Source: Verrucomicrobiota bacterium
GTDB lineage: Bacteria > Verrucomicrobiota > Verrucomicrobiia > Verrucomicrobiales > DEV007
Length of the DNA stretch: 54,705 nucleotides
Assembly: GCA_030625775.1 (NCBI GenBank)
Contig: DAOUQC010000025.1
Coordinates: 1 to 54,705, forward strand
Direction of reading: 5' to 3'
Shown here: positions 16,766-25,679 of the stretch, piece by piece
Layout of the letters: each line of letters begins with the position of its first letter
How positions within the stretch are numbered: the stretch's first letter is position 1
Notes under the pieces: generated by a model
Seen by the model: only the letters and a program-made list of their open reading frames with translations
The model's database searches: none
What the model was told of the DNA's origin: nothing
Position numbers and translations under genes: made by a program

Positions 16766-18232
16766 TCACGTTCCGCAAAAGGTCGCTTGGACCTCTTGCC
16801 CGGGTGTTGGAGGGGCCTCATAGTCCACGAATTCTGTCTGCTCGGCAAAAGGGTGTTGCAGAACTTGATGGAGTTGGTGGAAAGGTTCAAAATTATGTTT
16901 GAGGGCAGCCTGGATGAGCTCTTCGATGCGATGGTTGCGTGGGATGAAAACAGGATTGATTTTTCGCATGAGGTGGGTGGCTTTTTCAGGTCCGTCCTTT
17001 TCCTTTTTTAAGCGAGTGAGCCAGGCTTTAAGCCATCCGGAGATTGCTTCAGGTGTTTTGAAAAGAGCGAGCAGTTGGCTTTGCTCGCAATTTTCAGCGG
17101 CATTGCGCAGATGGCGGAAAGTGAGCGTAAAGTCGGCTCCGTCACTTGTCATAATAGTCAGAAGTGATTGCACCAGCTTCCAGTCGTTTTCATCTGCATT
17201 TTCAATGCCGATTTTGGAGGTGAATCCATTGACTAGCTCTCTTTGATAAATCTCTGAAAAACGATCCAATGCTGTTTTAGCGTTGGCGAAGGCGTTGTCG
17301 TCGCAGTCGGCAAGCAGTGGAAGTAGGGTTTCGGCCAAGCGGGTCAGGTTCCAGTGTGCCATCGCGGGCTGATTATGATAAGCGTAACGACCTTGCTGGT
17401 CTATGTAGCTGAATTTTTTTGTTGGATCGTAGTGATCCATAAAAGCACAGGGGCCGTAGTCGATCGTCTCAGCCGAGACGGCCATGTTGTCCGTATTCAT
17501 GACCCCGTGAATAAAGCCCAGTTGCATCCATTGGGCAACGAGTTCAGCCTGGCCTTGAATCACACATTCGAGCAAGGCAAGGTGGGGATTGTCGGTTTTG
17601 CGCGCAGCTGGGTAAAGTCTGTCGATAACATAATCGGCGAGGATACGGACACTCTCTTGATCCTGCCGTGCGGCAAAATATTGGAAAGTACCGACGCGGA
17701 TGTGGGATCGGGCAACCCGGGTGAAAATGCCTCCGGGCTCATAACCTTCACGCAGAACCTGGTCGCCGCTCCACACTGCAGCAAGTGCCCGGGTCGTTGG
17801 AACCCCAAGAGCAGCCATAGCTTCAGAGACGATGTATTCACGCAGGACAGGACCCAAAGCAGAGCGTCCATCGCCTCGACGGGAAAACGGAGTCTGGCCA
17901 GAGCCTTTCAATTGGATATCGTAGCGACTGCCATTTTTGCCAATCACTTCTCCAAGCAGGAGTGCTCTGCCATCACCGAGTTGTGGGGAAAATCCACCGA
18001 ACTGGTGTCCGGCATAAGCCATGGCAAGGGGCTTGCTGCCCTCGGGCAGCTGGTTGCCGGCCACAATGGAGAGTCCTTCTGCGGAGTCAAGCTGGGTGAG
18101 CTGTATGCCGAGATCTGCTGCGAGATGACGGTTCAAGGCGATTAATTCCGGAGCATTGACAGGGGTGGGATTAGTTAGAGCAAAAAATGCGTCAGGAAGT
18201 CGAGCGTAGGAATTATCGAAAGTGAAAGGCAT
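16766..18232 (-). CDS. selO: Protein adenylyltransferase SelO (YdiU/UPF0061)
   Basis: A 488-residue pseudokinase-fold enzyme that in characterised homologues AMPylates proteins on Ser/Thr/Tyr, with a role in redox stress. Conserved stretches are plain: AYAGHQFGGFSPQLGDGRA (72-90), the nucleotide-binding IQLKGSGQTPFSRRGDGR with Lys109, REYIVSEAMAALG with Glu136, and HGVMNTDNM with the Asn/Asp catalytic pair followed by DYGPCAFMD. It ends TFCGT, a shorter tail than the Cys-containing end of the E. coli enzyme. Start set at the ATG at 18232; an upstream TTG (18274) is in frame. Likely monocistronic; the next gene on this strand starts 190 bp on. Confidence 0.95.
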   Translation of the reverse strand: MPFTFDNSYARLPDAFFALTNPTPVNAPELIALNRHLAADLGIQLTQLDSAEGLSIVAGNQLPEGSKPLAMAYAGHQFGGFSPQLGDGRALLLGEVIGKNGSRYDIQLKGSGQTPFSRRGDGRSALGPVLREYIVSEAMAALGVPTTRALAAVWSGDQVLREGYEPGGIFTRVARSHIRVGTFQYFAARQDQESVRILADYVIDRLYPAARKTDNPHLALLECVIQGQAELVAQWMQLGFIHGVMNTDNMAVSAETIDYGPCAFMDHYDPTKKFSYIDQQGRYAYHNQPAMAHWNLTRLAETLLPLLADCDDNAFANAKTALDRFSEIYQRELVNGFTSKIGIENADENDWKLVQSLLTIMTSDGADFTLTFRHLRNAAENCEQSQLLALFKTPEAISGWLKAWLTRLKKEKDGPEKATHLMRKINPVFIPRNHRIEELIQAALKHNFEPFHQLHQVLQHPFAEQTEFVDYEAPPTPGQEVQATFCGT

Positions 18233-18401
18233 GGCTTTCAACAATATCTCCACAATTTGTCCCGAATCATTCAAAATCGAGACAAACCAGGAGTTTCTGA
18301 GATCAATAAAATGGGCTCTTGTGAACTGTTAGTGAGGTGATTGTGAGAGGGAATACTTTCCCGCTCGTGTTGGCTTTTTTTCGTGAAGTAAGGCTTTTTT
18401 C

Positions 18402-19187
18402 CTATTTGAAGTAGTCGGTAGCCAGGATCAAAGCAGCAAAGAGTGTTGCGCCGGCAAAGAACTGCCAATACTGACGAGGTGATTGAATTTCCGGCAGTTC
18501 GTATATTGTGGCTACTACAATGATGCCTCCAGCGAGGAAGGCATAACATGCAATTAACCAGGCAGGAGAAATTGTGAAAACAATTCCCGAAGCCCACCCG
18601 GCCATTAATCCGGCGGCAAACAGATAACGTCCGGCCCGATCAGCCAGTTTTGGGAAGTGCTCACGGAACAGGCCGTCGATGCCCGCAAAATGGATCGCCA
18701 TGGCGACGCCAAAGAGCAGGATTGGCTCGGGACGGATGGAGGCCTGCTCAGCCAGTATGTAACCAATCAAGAAGTTGTATGCCGTCAGGCTGGCACATTC
18801 GAGTTTGACCCGTAAGGGAGCAGTTGAAAGTGTCAGATCGGTAGTGCATTGCTCTCGATTGAATCGTTTCACCCACAATGCGACCCCCAGAAAAGCAGTA
18901 AATCCTGCTAATGAAATCACATAAAGATTATTTGACAGCAGCCCGGGGACTCCAGTCAGCTTGGCTTCTGAGAGTTTGTAATGGGTTTTTGCCAGATGCG
19001 GGAACAGGTCGACGAACACATAAGCAATGGCTACTCCGACTGAAATCGGCAACCAGGCGCCTTTGGGGTTCCGGATGAATCGAAGCCGTGGGGTAACAAG
19101 ATGAATAGTGACAATGACGGTACAGGCTACTAACGATGCCCAGAAACCCGGACCGGTGTATGCGGTAATGTCGTTTTGTATTTCCAT
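18402..19187 (-). CDS. Multi-pass membrane protein, unknown function
   Basis: 261 residues with about seven or eight hydrophobic helices and short loops. Polar residues inside helices, such as FVDLFPHLAKTHYK (about 57-70) and the HFAGIDGLFREHFPKL loop (about 165-180), recall metal-transporting ZIP proteins, but the classic ZIP signature is not present, so I do not assign it. Starts with ATG; the C-terminus ends in the membrane (ILATDYFK). It lies 169 bp upstream of selO on the same strand. No other clue to function. Confidence 0.75.
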   Translation of the reverse strand: MEIQNDITAYTGPGFWASLVACTVIVTIHLVTPRLRFIRNPKGAWLPISVGVAIAYVFVDLFPHLAKTHYKLSEAKLTGVPGLLSNNLYVISLAGFTAFLGVALWVKRFNREQCTTDLTLSTAPLRVKLECASLTAYNFLIGYILAEQASIRPEPILLFGVAMAIHFAGIDGLFREHFPKLADRAGRYLFAAGLMAGWASGIVFTISPAWLIACYAFLAGGIIVVATIYELPEIQSPRQYWQFFAGATLFAALILATDYFK

Positions 19188-19615
19188 GTCAGTAATAGCT
19201 GCTGAGCTAGCGTAGCAGGTTTTTGTGAATTGCTTGTCAGGATTTGTGAAAATTGTGAATACGTGGCATCATCAGTTTCTACGATCATGCACTGATAATG
19301 AATGCAGAATCATGCCAGCAGGATAAGGTGAAACGGTGCATGAAAGCGCATAATGGGAAGAGGCAATTTCCGTATTCATGGATGATATTGAAAGAGAGGA
19401 AGAATAGTAGTTATTGAAACCGGCCGGCTTCACCTTCCTCCATCATTGTTTTCCGTTGGATGCTGCAGTGCTTTCCACGGGGATAGAGCAAGGGTCAAAA
19501 ATGGGCCTGGAAGCCTTATAAAACGGACTTTGTGAAATTTTTCACAAATTCATCTTGCCGATGTTTTTGTCTGCGTCGATAATCCCGCGACTTGGAACAG
19601 AAATCGTTTCCCGGT
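19188..19615. other. Long upstream region of the nuo operon
   Basis: A 428-bp gene-free stretch between the divergent membrane-protein gene and nuoD. It holds three TTGTGAA words within 19222-19257, a possible -10 box TATAAA near 19518, and the CRP-type palindrome listed separately. No remnant of nuoA, nuoB or nuoC can be read in any frame. Confidence 0.7.
19529..19548. promoter_or_regulatory. CRP/FNR-family-type operator ahead of nuoD
   Basis: A perfect 20-bp palindrome containing TGTGA (19531-19535), six bases and TCACA (19542-19546), identical to the classic CRP consensus. It lies 68 bp before the nuoD start and just after a possible TATAAA -10 box, a position that would suit repression; if the promoter is further downstream it could activate. 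Which regulator binds is not shown by the sequence. Confidence 0.6.
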
Positions 19616-20875
19616 ATGGCAAAAACAGTTCAAGAAATTGAGGCACCAGATGCGGCGGCGCAAGCAGCGGCACATGTGGAAGCCTATCAGCAAACGACGG
19701 AGGATATCGTCGGTGAAAAGCTGGTGCTGAATATGGGGCCTTCACACCCGGCGACCCATGGGGTGCTGCGCTTGATCCTTGAGCTGGATGGGGAAGTGGT
19801 GAGCAAAGCAACGCCTGATATTGGCTTTTTGCATCGCGGGGATGAAAAGATCGCCGAGAACATGCAGTACAATCAGTTCGTGCCCTACACGGATCGTTTG
19901 GATTACCTGGCTCCCCTGGCAAATAATGTGGCCTACGCTCTGGCGGTGGAAAAACTGATGGATTGGGAATTGCCGGCGAGAGGCAAGGCGATCCGCGTGC
20001 TATGCTGTGAACTGGCTCGAATTTCGGCTCATATGCTGGGCCTGGGTGCATATGCGATGGATGTCGGTGCGATGACGGTTTTTCTGTATACCTTCCAGGA
20101 GCGTGAATACATCTATGATTTGTGCGAGCAGTTGACGGGGGCGCGGTTTACGACCTCCTATACCCGGGTTGGGGGGCAGACCCGGGATTTGCCCGAGGAT
20201 TTCCCTGCTCGAGTGAGAAAATTTTGTGAAGGTTTGCTGAAAACGGTGGATGAAACAGATCGGTTGCTGTCACGGAATAAGATTTTCATCGATCGAACCC
20301 AGGATGTCGGGGTGATCTCGAAAGAAGATGCGATCGCCTACGGTTTGAGTGGGCCGAATTTGCGTGGTTCGGGGGTTGAGCACGATGTGCGGAAATCAAA
20401 TCCTTATTTGGATTACGAGAACTATGATTTTGATATCCCGGTGGGTGAACACGGCGACTCCTATGATCGTTACCAGATCCGGATGGAAGAGATGCGTCAG
20501 AGCGTGCGCATTATCCGTCAGGTACTCGACAATTTGCCGGATGGACCGATCAATGTGATCGATCCGAAAAACATGCTGCCGGAAAAAGAGCGGGTGTTGA
20601 TGAGCATGGAGGAGCTGATCCGCCATTTCATGCTGGTGACCGAGGGCATCGATGCCCCGGAGGGAGAAATTTATTTTGGAGCTGAGAATCCTAAAGGCGA
20701 GCTCGGCTTTTATATTCACAGTAAAGGTGGCGGGGTGCCTTACCGCATGAAAATTCGCAGCCCGTCTTTTTGTAATTTGAGTATTTTGCCGAAAGTCATA
20801 CCAGGTCACATGATGAGTGATGCGGTGGTGATACTGGGCAGTTTGGATTTTGTGATGGGGGAGTGTGATAGGTAA
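19616..20875 (+). CDS. nuoD: NADH-quinone oxidoreductase subunit D
   Basis: The 49-kDa-type subunit of complex I (419 residues), in the peripheral arm beside NuoB, lining the quinone pocket. Family landmarks: NMGPSHPATHGVLRL near residue 40, GFLHRGDEKIAENM, the DRLDYLAPLANNVAY run, and the C-terminal PSFCNLSILPKVIPGHMMSDAVVILGSLDFVMGECDR, which is the conserved end of NuoD. An Ala/Gln-rich N-terminal extension of about 30 residues precedes the core. Start taken at ATG 19616; the frame is open to TTG 19592. This is the first gene of the operon; nuoA, nuoB and nuoC, normally ahead of it, are missing. Confidence 0.96.
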   Translation: MAKTVQEIEAPDAAAQAAAHVEAYQQTTEDIVGEKLVLNMGPSHPATHGVLRLILELDGEVVSKATPDIGFLHRGDEKIAENMQYNQFVPYTDRLDYLAPLANNVAYALAVEKLMDWELPARGKAIRVLCCELARISAHMLGLGAYAMDVGAMTVFLYTFQEREYIYDLCEQLTGARFTTSYTRVGGQTRDLPEDFPARVRKFCEGLLKTVDETDRLLSRNKIFIDRTQDVGVISKEDAIAYGLSGPNLRGSGVEHDVRKSNPYLDYENYDFDIPVGEHGDSYDRYQIRMEEMRQSVRIIRQVLDNLPDGPINVIDPKNMLPEKERVLMSMEELIRHFMLVTEGIDAPEGEIYFGAENPKGELGFYIHSKGGGVPYRMKIRSPSFCNLSILPKVIPGHMMSDAVVILGSLDFVMGECDR

Positions 20876-20891
20876 GGAAATAGAAGTAAGA

Positions 20892-21392
20892 ATGGCATTA
20901 AAAGTTCCAGCAGATCTTGAGAAAGAGATTGATAAGCGGATCACGCATTATCCGGAGTCGAAGCGCAGTGCGGTGCTTCCGGTTTTGCATGAGGTGCAGT
21001 CTCACTTCGGCTATATCAGTGAGGATGCGGTGGTTTGGGTGGCTAAGAAGCTGGAGCTGGAACCGATCCGGGTGCTGGAGGTGGTAACTTTTTATCCAGG
21101 CTTTCGCCAGAAGCCGGTGGGCAAACATCATATCCGGGTGTGCCGGACTTTGTCCTGTGCGATGGCTGGCTCTGCTGAGCTGATGGAGGAATTTTGTAAA
21201 AAAGCAAAAATTGATCGCTCGAAGGTGTCTCATCACGATCCGATTGCGGTGAGTGAGGATGGCCAGTACAGCATCGAATTCGCCGAGTGTCTGGCGGGTT
21301 GTGGCACGGGGCCGGTTTGCATGATCAATGACGATTTTCATGAAGAGGTTGGAACTGACAAGCTCGAGGAAATACTCAAAAACTGCGATTGA
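20892..21392 (+). CDS. nuoE: NADH-quinone oxidoreductase subunit E
   Basis: The 24-kDa-type subunit (166 residues), with a thioredoxin-like fold holding the [2Fe-2S] cluster N1a. The four cysteine ligands are visible as C-x4-C in VCRTLSCAMAG and C-x3-C in ECLAGCGTGP. The helical N-terminal half has the usual KRSAVLPVLHEVQSHFGYIS pattern. Start at ATG 20892, 16 bp after the nuoD stop; an upstream GTG at 20865 overlaps nuoD and is less likely. The stop codon TGA shares its last base with the nuoF ATG, indicating translational coupling. Works with NuoF and NuoG in the NADH-oxidising module. Confidence 0.96.
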   Translation: MALKVPADLEKEIDKRITHYPESKRSAVLPVLHEVQSHFGYISEDAVVWVAKKLELEPIRVLEVVTFYPGFRQKPVGKHHIRVCRTLSCAMAGSAELMEEFCKKAKIDRSKVSHHDPIAVSEDGQYSIEFAECLAGCGTGPVCMINDDFHEEVGTDKLEEILKNCD

Positions 21393-22801
21393 TGGCCAAG
21401 GTGAAATACATCGCGGGTAAAGAACCGCACGCCAAGGAGCACCGGATGATCTTCCGCAATGTGGATCGTGAGGGTTGGGATACGTCGCTGGCGACTTACC
21501 AGAAAGAAGGCGGTTACAAGCAGTTGGCGAAGGCTTTGAAAATGGAGCCAAAGGCGGTTCAGGAGGAGGTGAAAGCAGCGGGTTTGCGCGGGCGCGGGGG
21601 AGCGGGTTTTCCGACCGGGGTGAAGTGGGGATTTGTCCCGCCGAACAATACCAAACCGGTTTATTTGATCTGCAACGCAGATGAGTCGGAACCGGGAACT
21701 TTCAAGGATCGTTACATTATTCATCAGGATCCGCATCAGTTGATCGAAGGCTTGATCATCTCGGCTTATGCGGTGGGTGCGCATCTGGCTTATATTTACA
21801 TTCGCGAGGAATTCCCCGAGGGGGCACAGATTCTGGAGACGGCGATTGAGGAGGCTCGCAAGCAGAAGTTTCTCGGCAAAAATGTGTGCGGCACCGGTTT
21901 TGAGTTGGAAATCTATGTGCATCGTGGAGCCGGGGCCTATATTTGCGGGGAGGAAACAGGATTGATTGAGTCGCTGGAGGGCAAACGTCCTTATCCGCGG
22001 ATCAAACCTCCTTATTTTCCGGCGGCGATGGGCCTGTATCTCTGTCCGACGATTGTGAACAATGTGGAGTCACTCTGTCATGTGAAACACATCATCGACA
22101 TGGGGGCGGATGCTTATGGCAAACTCGGCACCCCGCGCAATACTGGCACCCGTATTCTCTGTGTCAGCGGTGATGTGAAAAAACCGGGGTATTACGAAAT
22201 CCAGGTGGGCAAGGTCACGATGGGTGAACTGATCAATGACATGTGTGGAGGGATGAAAGAGGGCCGCAAGTTGAAGGCGGTGATTCCTGGAGGCTCTTCA
22301 TCGAAAATTCTGCGAGCGGATGAAAAATTCACCTTGAAGCAGGGGGACAAGGATGTCGAGATCGGTATCGAGGATATCCCGATGGATTTTGATTCACTGA
22401 TGGCCTGTGGTTCGATGGCTGGTTCGGGTGGAGTGATTGTCATTGATGACAGCCGGGCGATTTCCTGGGTATTGAATAATTTGAATACTTTTTACGCACA
22501 CGAATCCTGTGGGCAATGTACGCCTTGCCGCGAGGGGTCGGCATGGATGAAAAAAATCACTGACCGTATTGTCAGTGGCAATGCATCTCCTGAAGATGTG
22601 GATACTTTGGAGTCGGTGGCCTACAACATCGACGGCAAAACCATTTGTGCTTTTGGGGAAGCCTGCTCGTGGCCGACCGAGGCGATGGTAGCAAAATTCC
22701 GCGATGAGCTGATCGGTGATACCGATGGCAAAAATGCCAAGCGACCCGTGAGCAAGGAAACGCAGGAAGCAGCAAAAAATTTGAAATCTTTGACGACCTG
22801 A
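21392..22801 (+). CDS. nuoF: NADH-quinone oxidoreductase subunit F
   Basis: The 51-kDa-type subunit (469 residues), which binds NADH and FMN and carries [4Fe-4S] cluster N3. Key stretches: the Gly-rich nucleotide loop GLRGRGGAGFPTGVKW, the FMN region NADESEPGTFKDR, GAGAYICGEETGLIESLEG, and the cluster ligands ESCGQCTPCREG (C-x2-C-x2-C) plus the distal Cys in KTICAFGEAC. The ATG overlaps the nuoE stop by one base (TGATG). A charged ~25-residue C-terminal tail is present. Confidence 0.97.
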   Translation: MAKVKYIAGKEPHAKEHRMIFRNVDREGWDTSLATYQKEGGYKQLAKALKMEPKAVQEEVKAAGLRGRGGAGFPTGVKWGFVPPNNTKPVYLICNADESEPGTFKDRYIIHQDPHQLIEGLIISAYAVGAHLAYIYIREEFPEGAQILETAIEEARKQKFLGKNVCGTGFELEIYVHRGAGAYICGEETGLIESLEGKRPYPRIKPPYFPAAMGLYLCPTIVNNVESLCHVKHIIDMGADAYGKLGTPRNTGTRILCVSGDVKKPGYYEIQVGKVTMGELINDMCGGMKEGRKLKAVIPGGSSSKILRADEKFTLKQGDKDVEIGIEDIPMDFDSLMACGSMAGSGGVIVIDDSRAISWVLNNLNTFYAHESCGQCTPCREGSAWMKKITDRIVSGNASPEDVDTLESVAYNIDGKTICAFGEACSWPTEAMVAKFRDELIGDTDGKNAKRPVSKETQEAAKNLKSLTT

Positions 22802-22808
22802 TTATTTG

Positions 22809-24533
22809 ATGAGCGACGATAAACAGCAGGGCGTTCCAATGGTAAACGTCCAGATTGACGGGGAATGGCATCAATTCCCCAAAGGCACCCGTATGATCGA
22901 GGCCTGTCGCCAGGTCCAGGTCGAGGTGCCGCATTATTGTTATCATCCCAAACTTTCATCGCCGGGCAATTGTCGCATGTGCCTGGTTGAGATGGGCATG
23001 CCTCCACGTTTGGCGCCGGGCGAGGAGCCGGTAAAAGACAAGGACGGTCATCAGAAAATCGGCTGGATGCCGCGCCCGGTGATCGCCTGTGCCAATGCGG
23101 TGGCGGAGAATATGGGCATTCGCACTGACAGCGAGCTGACCAAAGCCTGTCGTGAAGGAGTGATGGAATTTTTGCTGGTCAATCATCCTTTGGATTGTCC
23201 GATATGTGACCAGGCTGGCGAGTGTTCTTTGCAGGAATACAGTGCCGAGCATGGCAAAGGGGATTCACGGTTCCGGGATGAGAAGAATAAAAAACCGAAG
23301 AACGTGGAGATTGGTCCACGTATTCGTCTGGATGACGAGCGCTGCATCATGTGCAGTCGCTGCATTCGTTTCTGCGCAGAGACAGTGGACGATCCAGTGC
23401 TGGGTTTTACAGATCGCGGCAGCCATACGGTTTTAGCGGTTCATCCAAATCAGCAACTGGCGAATGACTATTCGATGAATACTGTCGATATTTGTCCGGT
23501 GGGGGCACTGACGTCGAACGATTTCCGTTTCCAGATGCGCACCTGGTTCATGAAGGAAACCTCATCGATCTGTACCTCTTGTGGTCGCGGTTGTAATACC
23601 ACGATCGGAAGTCGTGAGGGAACGGTTTTTCGCCAGACGCCACGCGATAACAATGAGGTGAACTCGGCCTGGATGTGTGATCACGGCAGGATGAACTATC
23701 ACTACCTCAATAGTGAAGCGCGCTTGACTGACCCGATGATCCGCAAAAACGGGGAAGAGGCGCATCAAGTGGTGCCGTGGAGCAAGGCGATTCGTTTTGC
23801 GGCAGATGAGTTGTTGAAATTTAATGCATCGGAAGTGGCGGTGATTGCTTCGGGACGGATGACAAATGAAGAGTTGTTCATGACCCGTCGTTTGATTGCC
23901 GAATTGAGTGTCGAGCATGTCGACATCGTGCTGCGTCGGGGCAAAGCTGATGATTACCTGGTCGCTGCCGACAAGAATCCCAATACGGCGGGAGCCAAGC
24001 TGGTGCTGGGATTGAAAAAACCAGGCGGTGAGTTGGCGGCGATCCAAAAAGGAATCGAGTCCGGTGAGATCAAAGCTCTGGTGGTGCTGCAGGAGAACCT
24101 GATCGATGATACGGATTTCACCACGGAGCTGTTGGGCAAGCTGGACTTTCTTCTGACGACTTATCCTCTGGCCAATCCAACGGCAGACGACTCCCATGTG
24201 GTCTTACCGGGAGCCGCATTTGCTGAGAAAGACGGCACGATGATCAATGTGACCGGTCGCCTGCAGCGATTGAACAAAGCACATCAGGGGCCCGGGCAGA
24301 CGATGGAGGTTTGGGAGATTTGCCGTGATTTGATCCTGGCGATAGATGGAGGCAATGGCATTTACGGCGTTGATGATGTGTTCAAGGAAATGGCGGGGCA
24401 AATCAAAGCGTTTGCTGGATTGACCTTGAGCAAGGTGGGAGATCAGGGCCTGCCTTTGTTGAAAACAAAACTGACGGTTCCGATGCTCGAGCGCGAGAAG
24501 GAACGCATTGCCAAAGGTGAGATTGTGGGCTGA
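22809..24533 (+). CDS. nuoG: NADH-quinone oxidoreductase subunit G, short form
   Basis: The iron-sulfur subunit of the NADH module (574 residues, clearly shorter than the ~900 of E. coli). N-terminal ferredoxin domain with [2Fe-2S] ligands in YCYHPKLSSPGNCRMC; His-ligated N5 cluster in HPLDCPICDQAGEC; N4 cluster in CIMCSRCIRFC with the later CPVGAL. A CTSCGRGC...MC set supplies ligands for the extra N7 cluster and opens a molybdopterin-oxidoreductase-like domain that is strongly shortened (about 240-574). Start at ATG 22809, 7 bp after nuoF; an internal ATG at 22839 is possible. Electrons pass from NuoF through this subunit towards NuoI/NuoB. Confidence 0.95.
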   Translation: MSDDKQQGVPMVNVQIDGEWHQFPKGTRMIEACRQVQVEVPHYCYHPKLSSPGNCRMCLVEMGMPPRLAPGEEPVKDKDGHQKIGWMPRPVIACANAVAENMGIRTDSELTKACREGVMEFLLVNHPLDCPICDQAGECSLQEYSAEHGKGDSRFRDEKNKKPKNVEIGPRIRLDDERCIMCSRCIRFCAETVDDPVLGFTDRGSHTVLAVHPNQQLANDYSMNTVDICPVGALTSNDFRFQMRTWFMKETSSICTSCGRGCNTTIGSREGTVFRQTPRDNNEVNSAWMCDHGRMNYHYLNSEARLTDPMIRKNGEEAHQVVPWSKAIRFAADELLKFNASEVAVIASGRMTNEELFMTRRLIAELSVEHVDIVLRRGKADDYLVAADKNPNTAGAKLVLGLKKPGGELAAIQKGIESGEIKALVVLQENLIDDTDFTTELLGKLDFLLTTYPLANPTADDSHVVLPGAAFAEKDGTMINVTGRLQRLNKAHQGPGQTMEVWEICRDLILAIDGGNGIYGVDDVFKEMAGQIKAFAGLTLSKVGDQGLPLLKTKLTVPMLEREKERIAKGEIVG

Positions 24534-24558
24534 ATTTTTTTGCACGAAATACGGATAC

Positions 24559-25662
24559 ATGGATTGGATTAACATAGCAGTGACCTTGATCAAGATCGTC
24601 GTTCTGACGTTCATGGTGCTGTTGCCGATGATTGCCTATTCGGTGTGGGCGGAGCGGCGGGTGGCGGCAAAGATCCAGAACCGGGTTGGTCCGAACCGAA
24701 CCGGGATCCCTTTCACCAAATTTGGATTGTTCGGTCTCGGACAACCGATTGCCGATGGCCTGAAGTTTATTTTCAAAGAAGATCTCACTCCCGCCCATGT
24801 TCGGACTGGTTATTTCTGGTTGGCTCCGGCCTTGACCATGGTGCCGGCTCTGATGACCTGTGCGGTGATTCCCTTTGGCAGCGAGTTGAATATCGCAGGG
24901 TATAAAATTCCCCTGGTGATTGCCGATTTGAATGTTGGGCCCTTGTTTATTTTCGCCATCGCTTCACTGAGTGTTTACGGCATCGTATTGGCGGGTTGGG
25001 CTTCAAATTCCAAATACCCTTTCCTGGGTGGAGTGCGTTCAACTAGTCAGATGATCTCTTATGAAATTTCGCTGGGGCTGTCGATCGTGCCTATTATAAT
25101 GATTTTTGGTGAGCTGAATCTGACCGAAATTGTGAAGTGGCAGGATGCCAATGGTTGGTTGTTGTTTCCGTTCTGGGGTGGAGGGGAGTTTTGGCAGGAA
25201 GCGCTTTTGCTGATTCCTGTTGTCATCTCATTCGTCATTTTCACCGTCTCGATGTTCGCTGAAACCAACCGACTTCCCTTTGATTTGCCCGAGTGCGAAA
25301 CGGAGTTGGTGGCGGGTTATCACACCGAATACAGCTCGATGAAATTTGCGCTGTTCTTTCTTGGAGAGTATGCGGCAATGATCATTGGCTCGGGCCTGGC
25401 GGTGACCCTGTTTCTAGGAGGTTGGTCTTTGCCTTTTGGCATAGGGAGTGAACTGGTCGACAAACCTCTCTGGCTCGGTATCGCCCACTTTTTCTCCTTC
25501 CTCATCAAAATGATTGGCTTCATTTTGTTCTTCATCTGGGTGCGCTGGTCACTGCCGCGTTTCCGCTACGATCAGCTGATGCGTCTGGGTTGGGTGTTCT
25601 TTTTCGAGATCGCTTTAGCAAATGTATTTTTAACCGCTTTCATTTTGCTTTATTTTAACTAA
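24559..25662 (+). CDS. nuoH: NADH-quinone oxidoreductase subunit H
   Basis: Membrane subunit (367 residues, about eight helices) that forms the quinone entry channel at the junction with the peripheral arm. Diagnostic runs are AERRVAAKIQNRVGPNRTG near the N-terminus, DGLKFIFKED, GGVRSTSQMISYEISLGL, and the acidic loop AETNRLPFDLPECETELVAGYH. Start at ATG 24559 gives the standard hydrophobic N-terminus; the frame is open further upstream into nuoG but without merit. It lies 25 bp after nuoG and 17 bp before nuoI. Confidence 0.97.
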   Translation: MDWINIAVTLIKIVVLTFMVLLPMIAYSVWAERRVAAKIQNRVGPNRTGIPFTKFGLFGLGQPIADGLKFIFKEDLTPAHVRTGYFWLAPALTMVPALMTCAVIPFGSELNIAGYKIPLVIADLNVGPLFIFAIASLSVYGIVLAGWASNSKYPFLGGVRSTSQMISYEISLGLSIVPIIMIFGELNLTEIVKWQDANGWLLFPFWGGGEFWQEALLLIPVVISFVIFTVSMFAETNRLPFDLPECETELVAGYHTEYSSMKFALFFLGEYAAMIIGSGLAVTLFLGGWSLPFGIGSELVDKPLWLGIAHFFSFLIKMIGFILFFIWVRWSLPRFRYDQLMRLGWVFFFEIALANVFLTAFILLYFN

Positions 25663-25679
25663 GCACTGCTTTTTGAATC

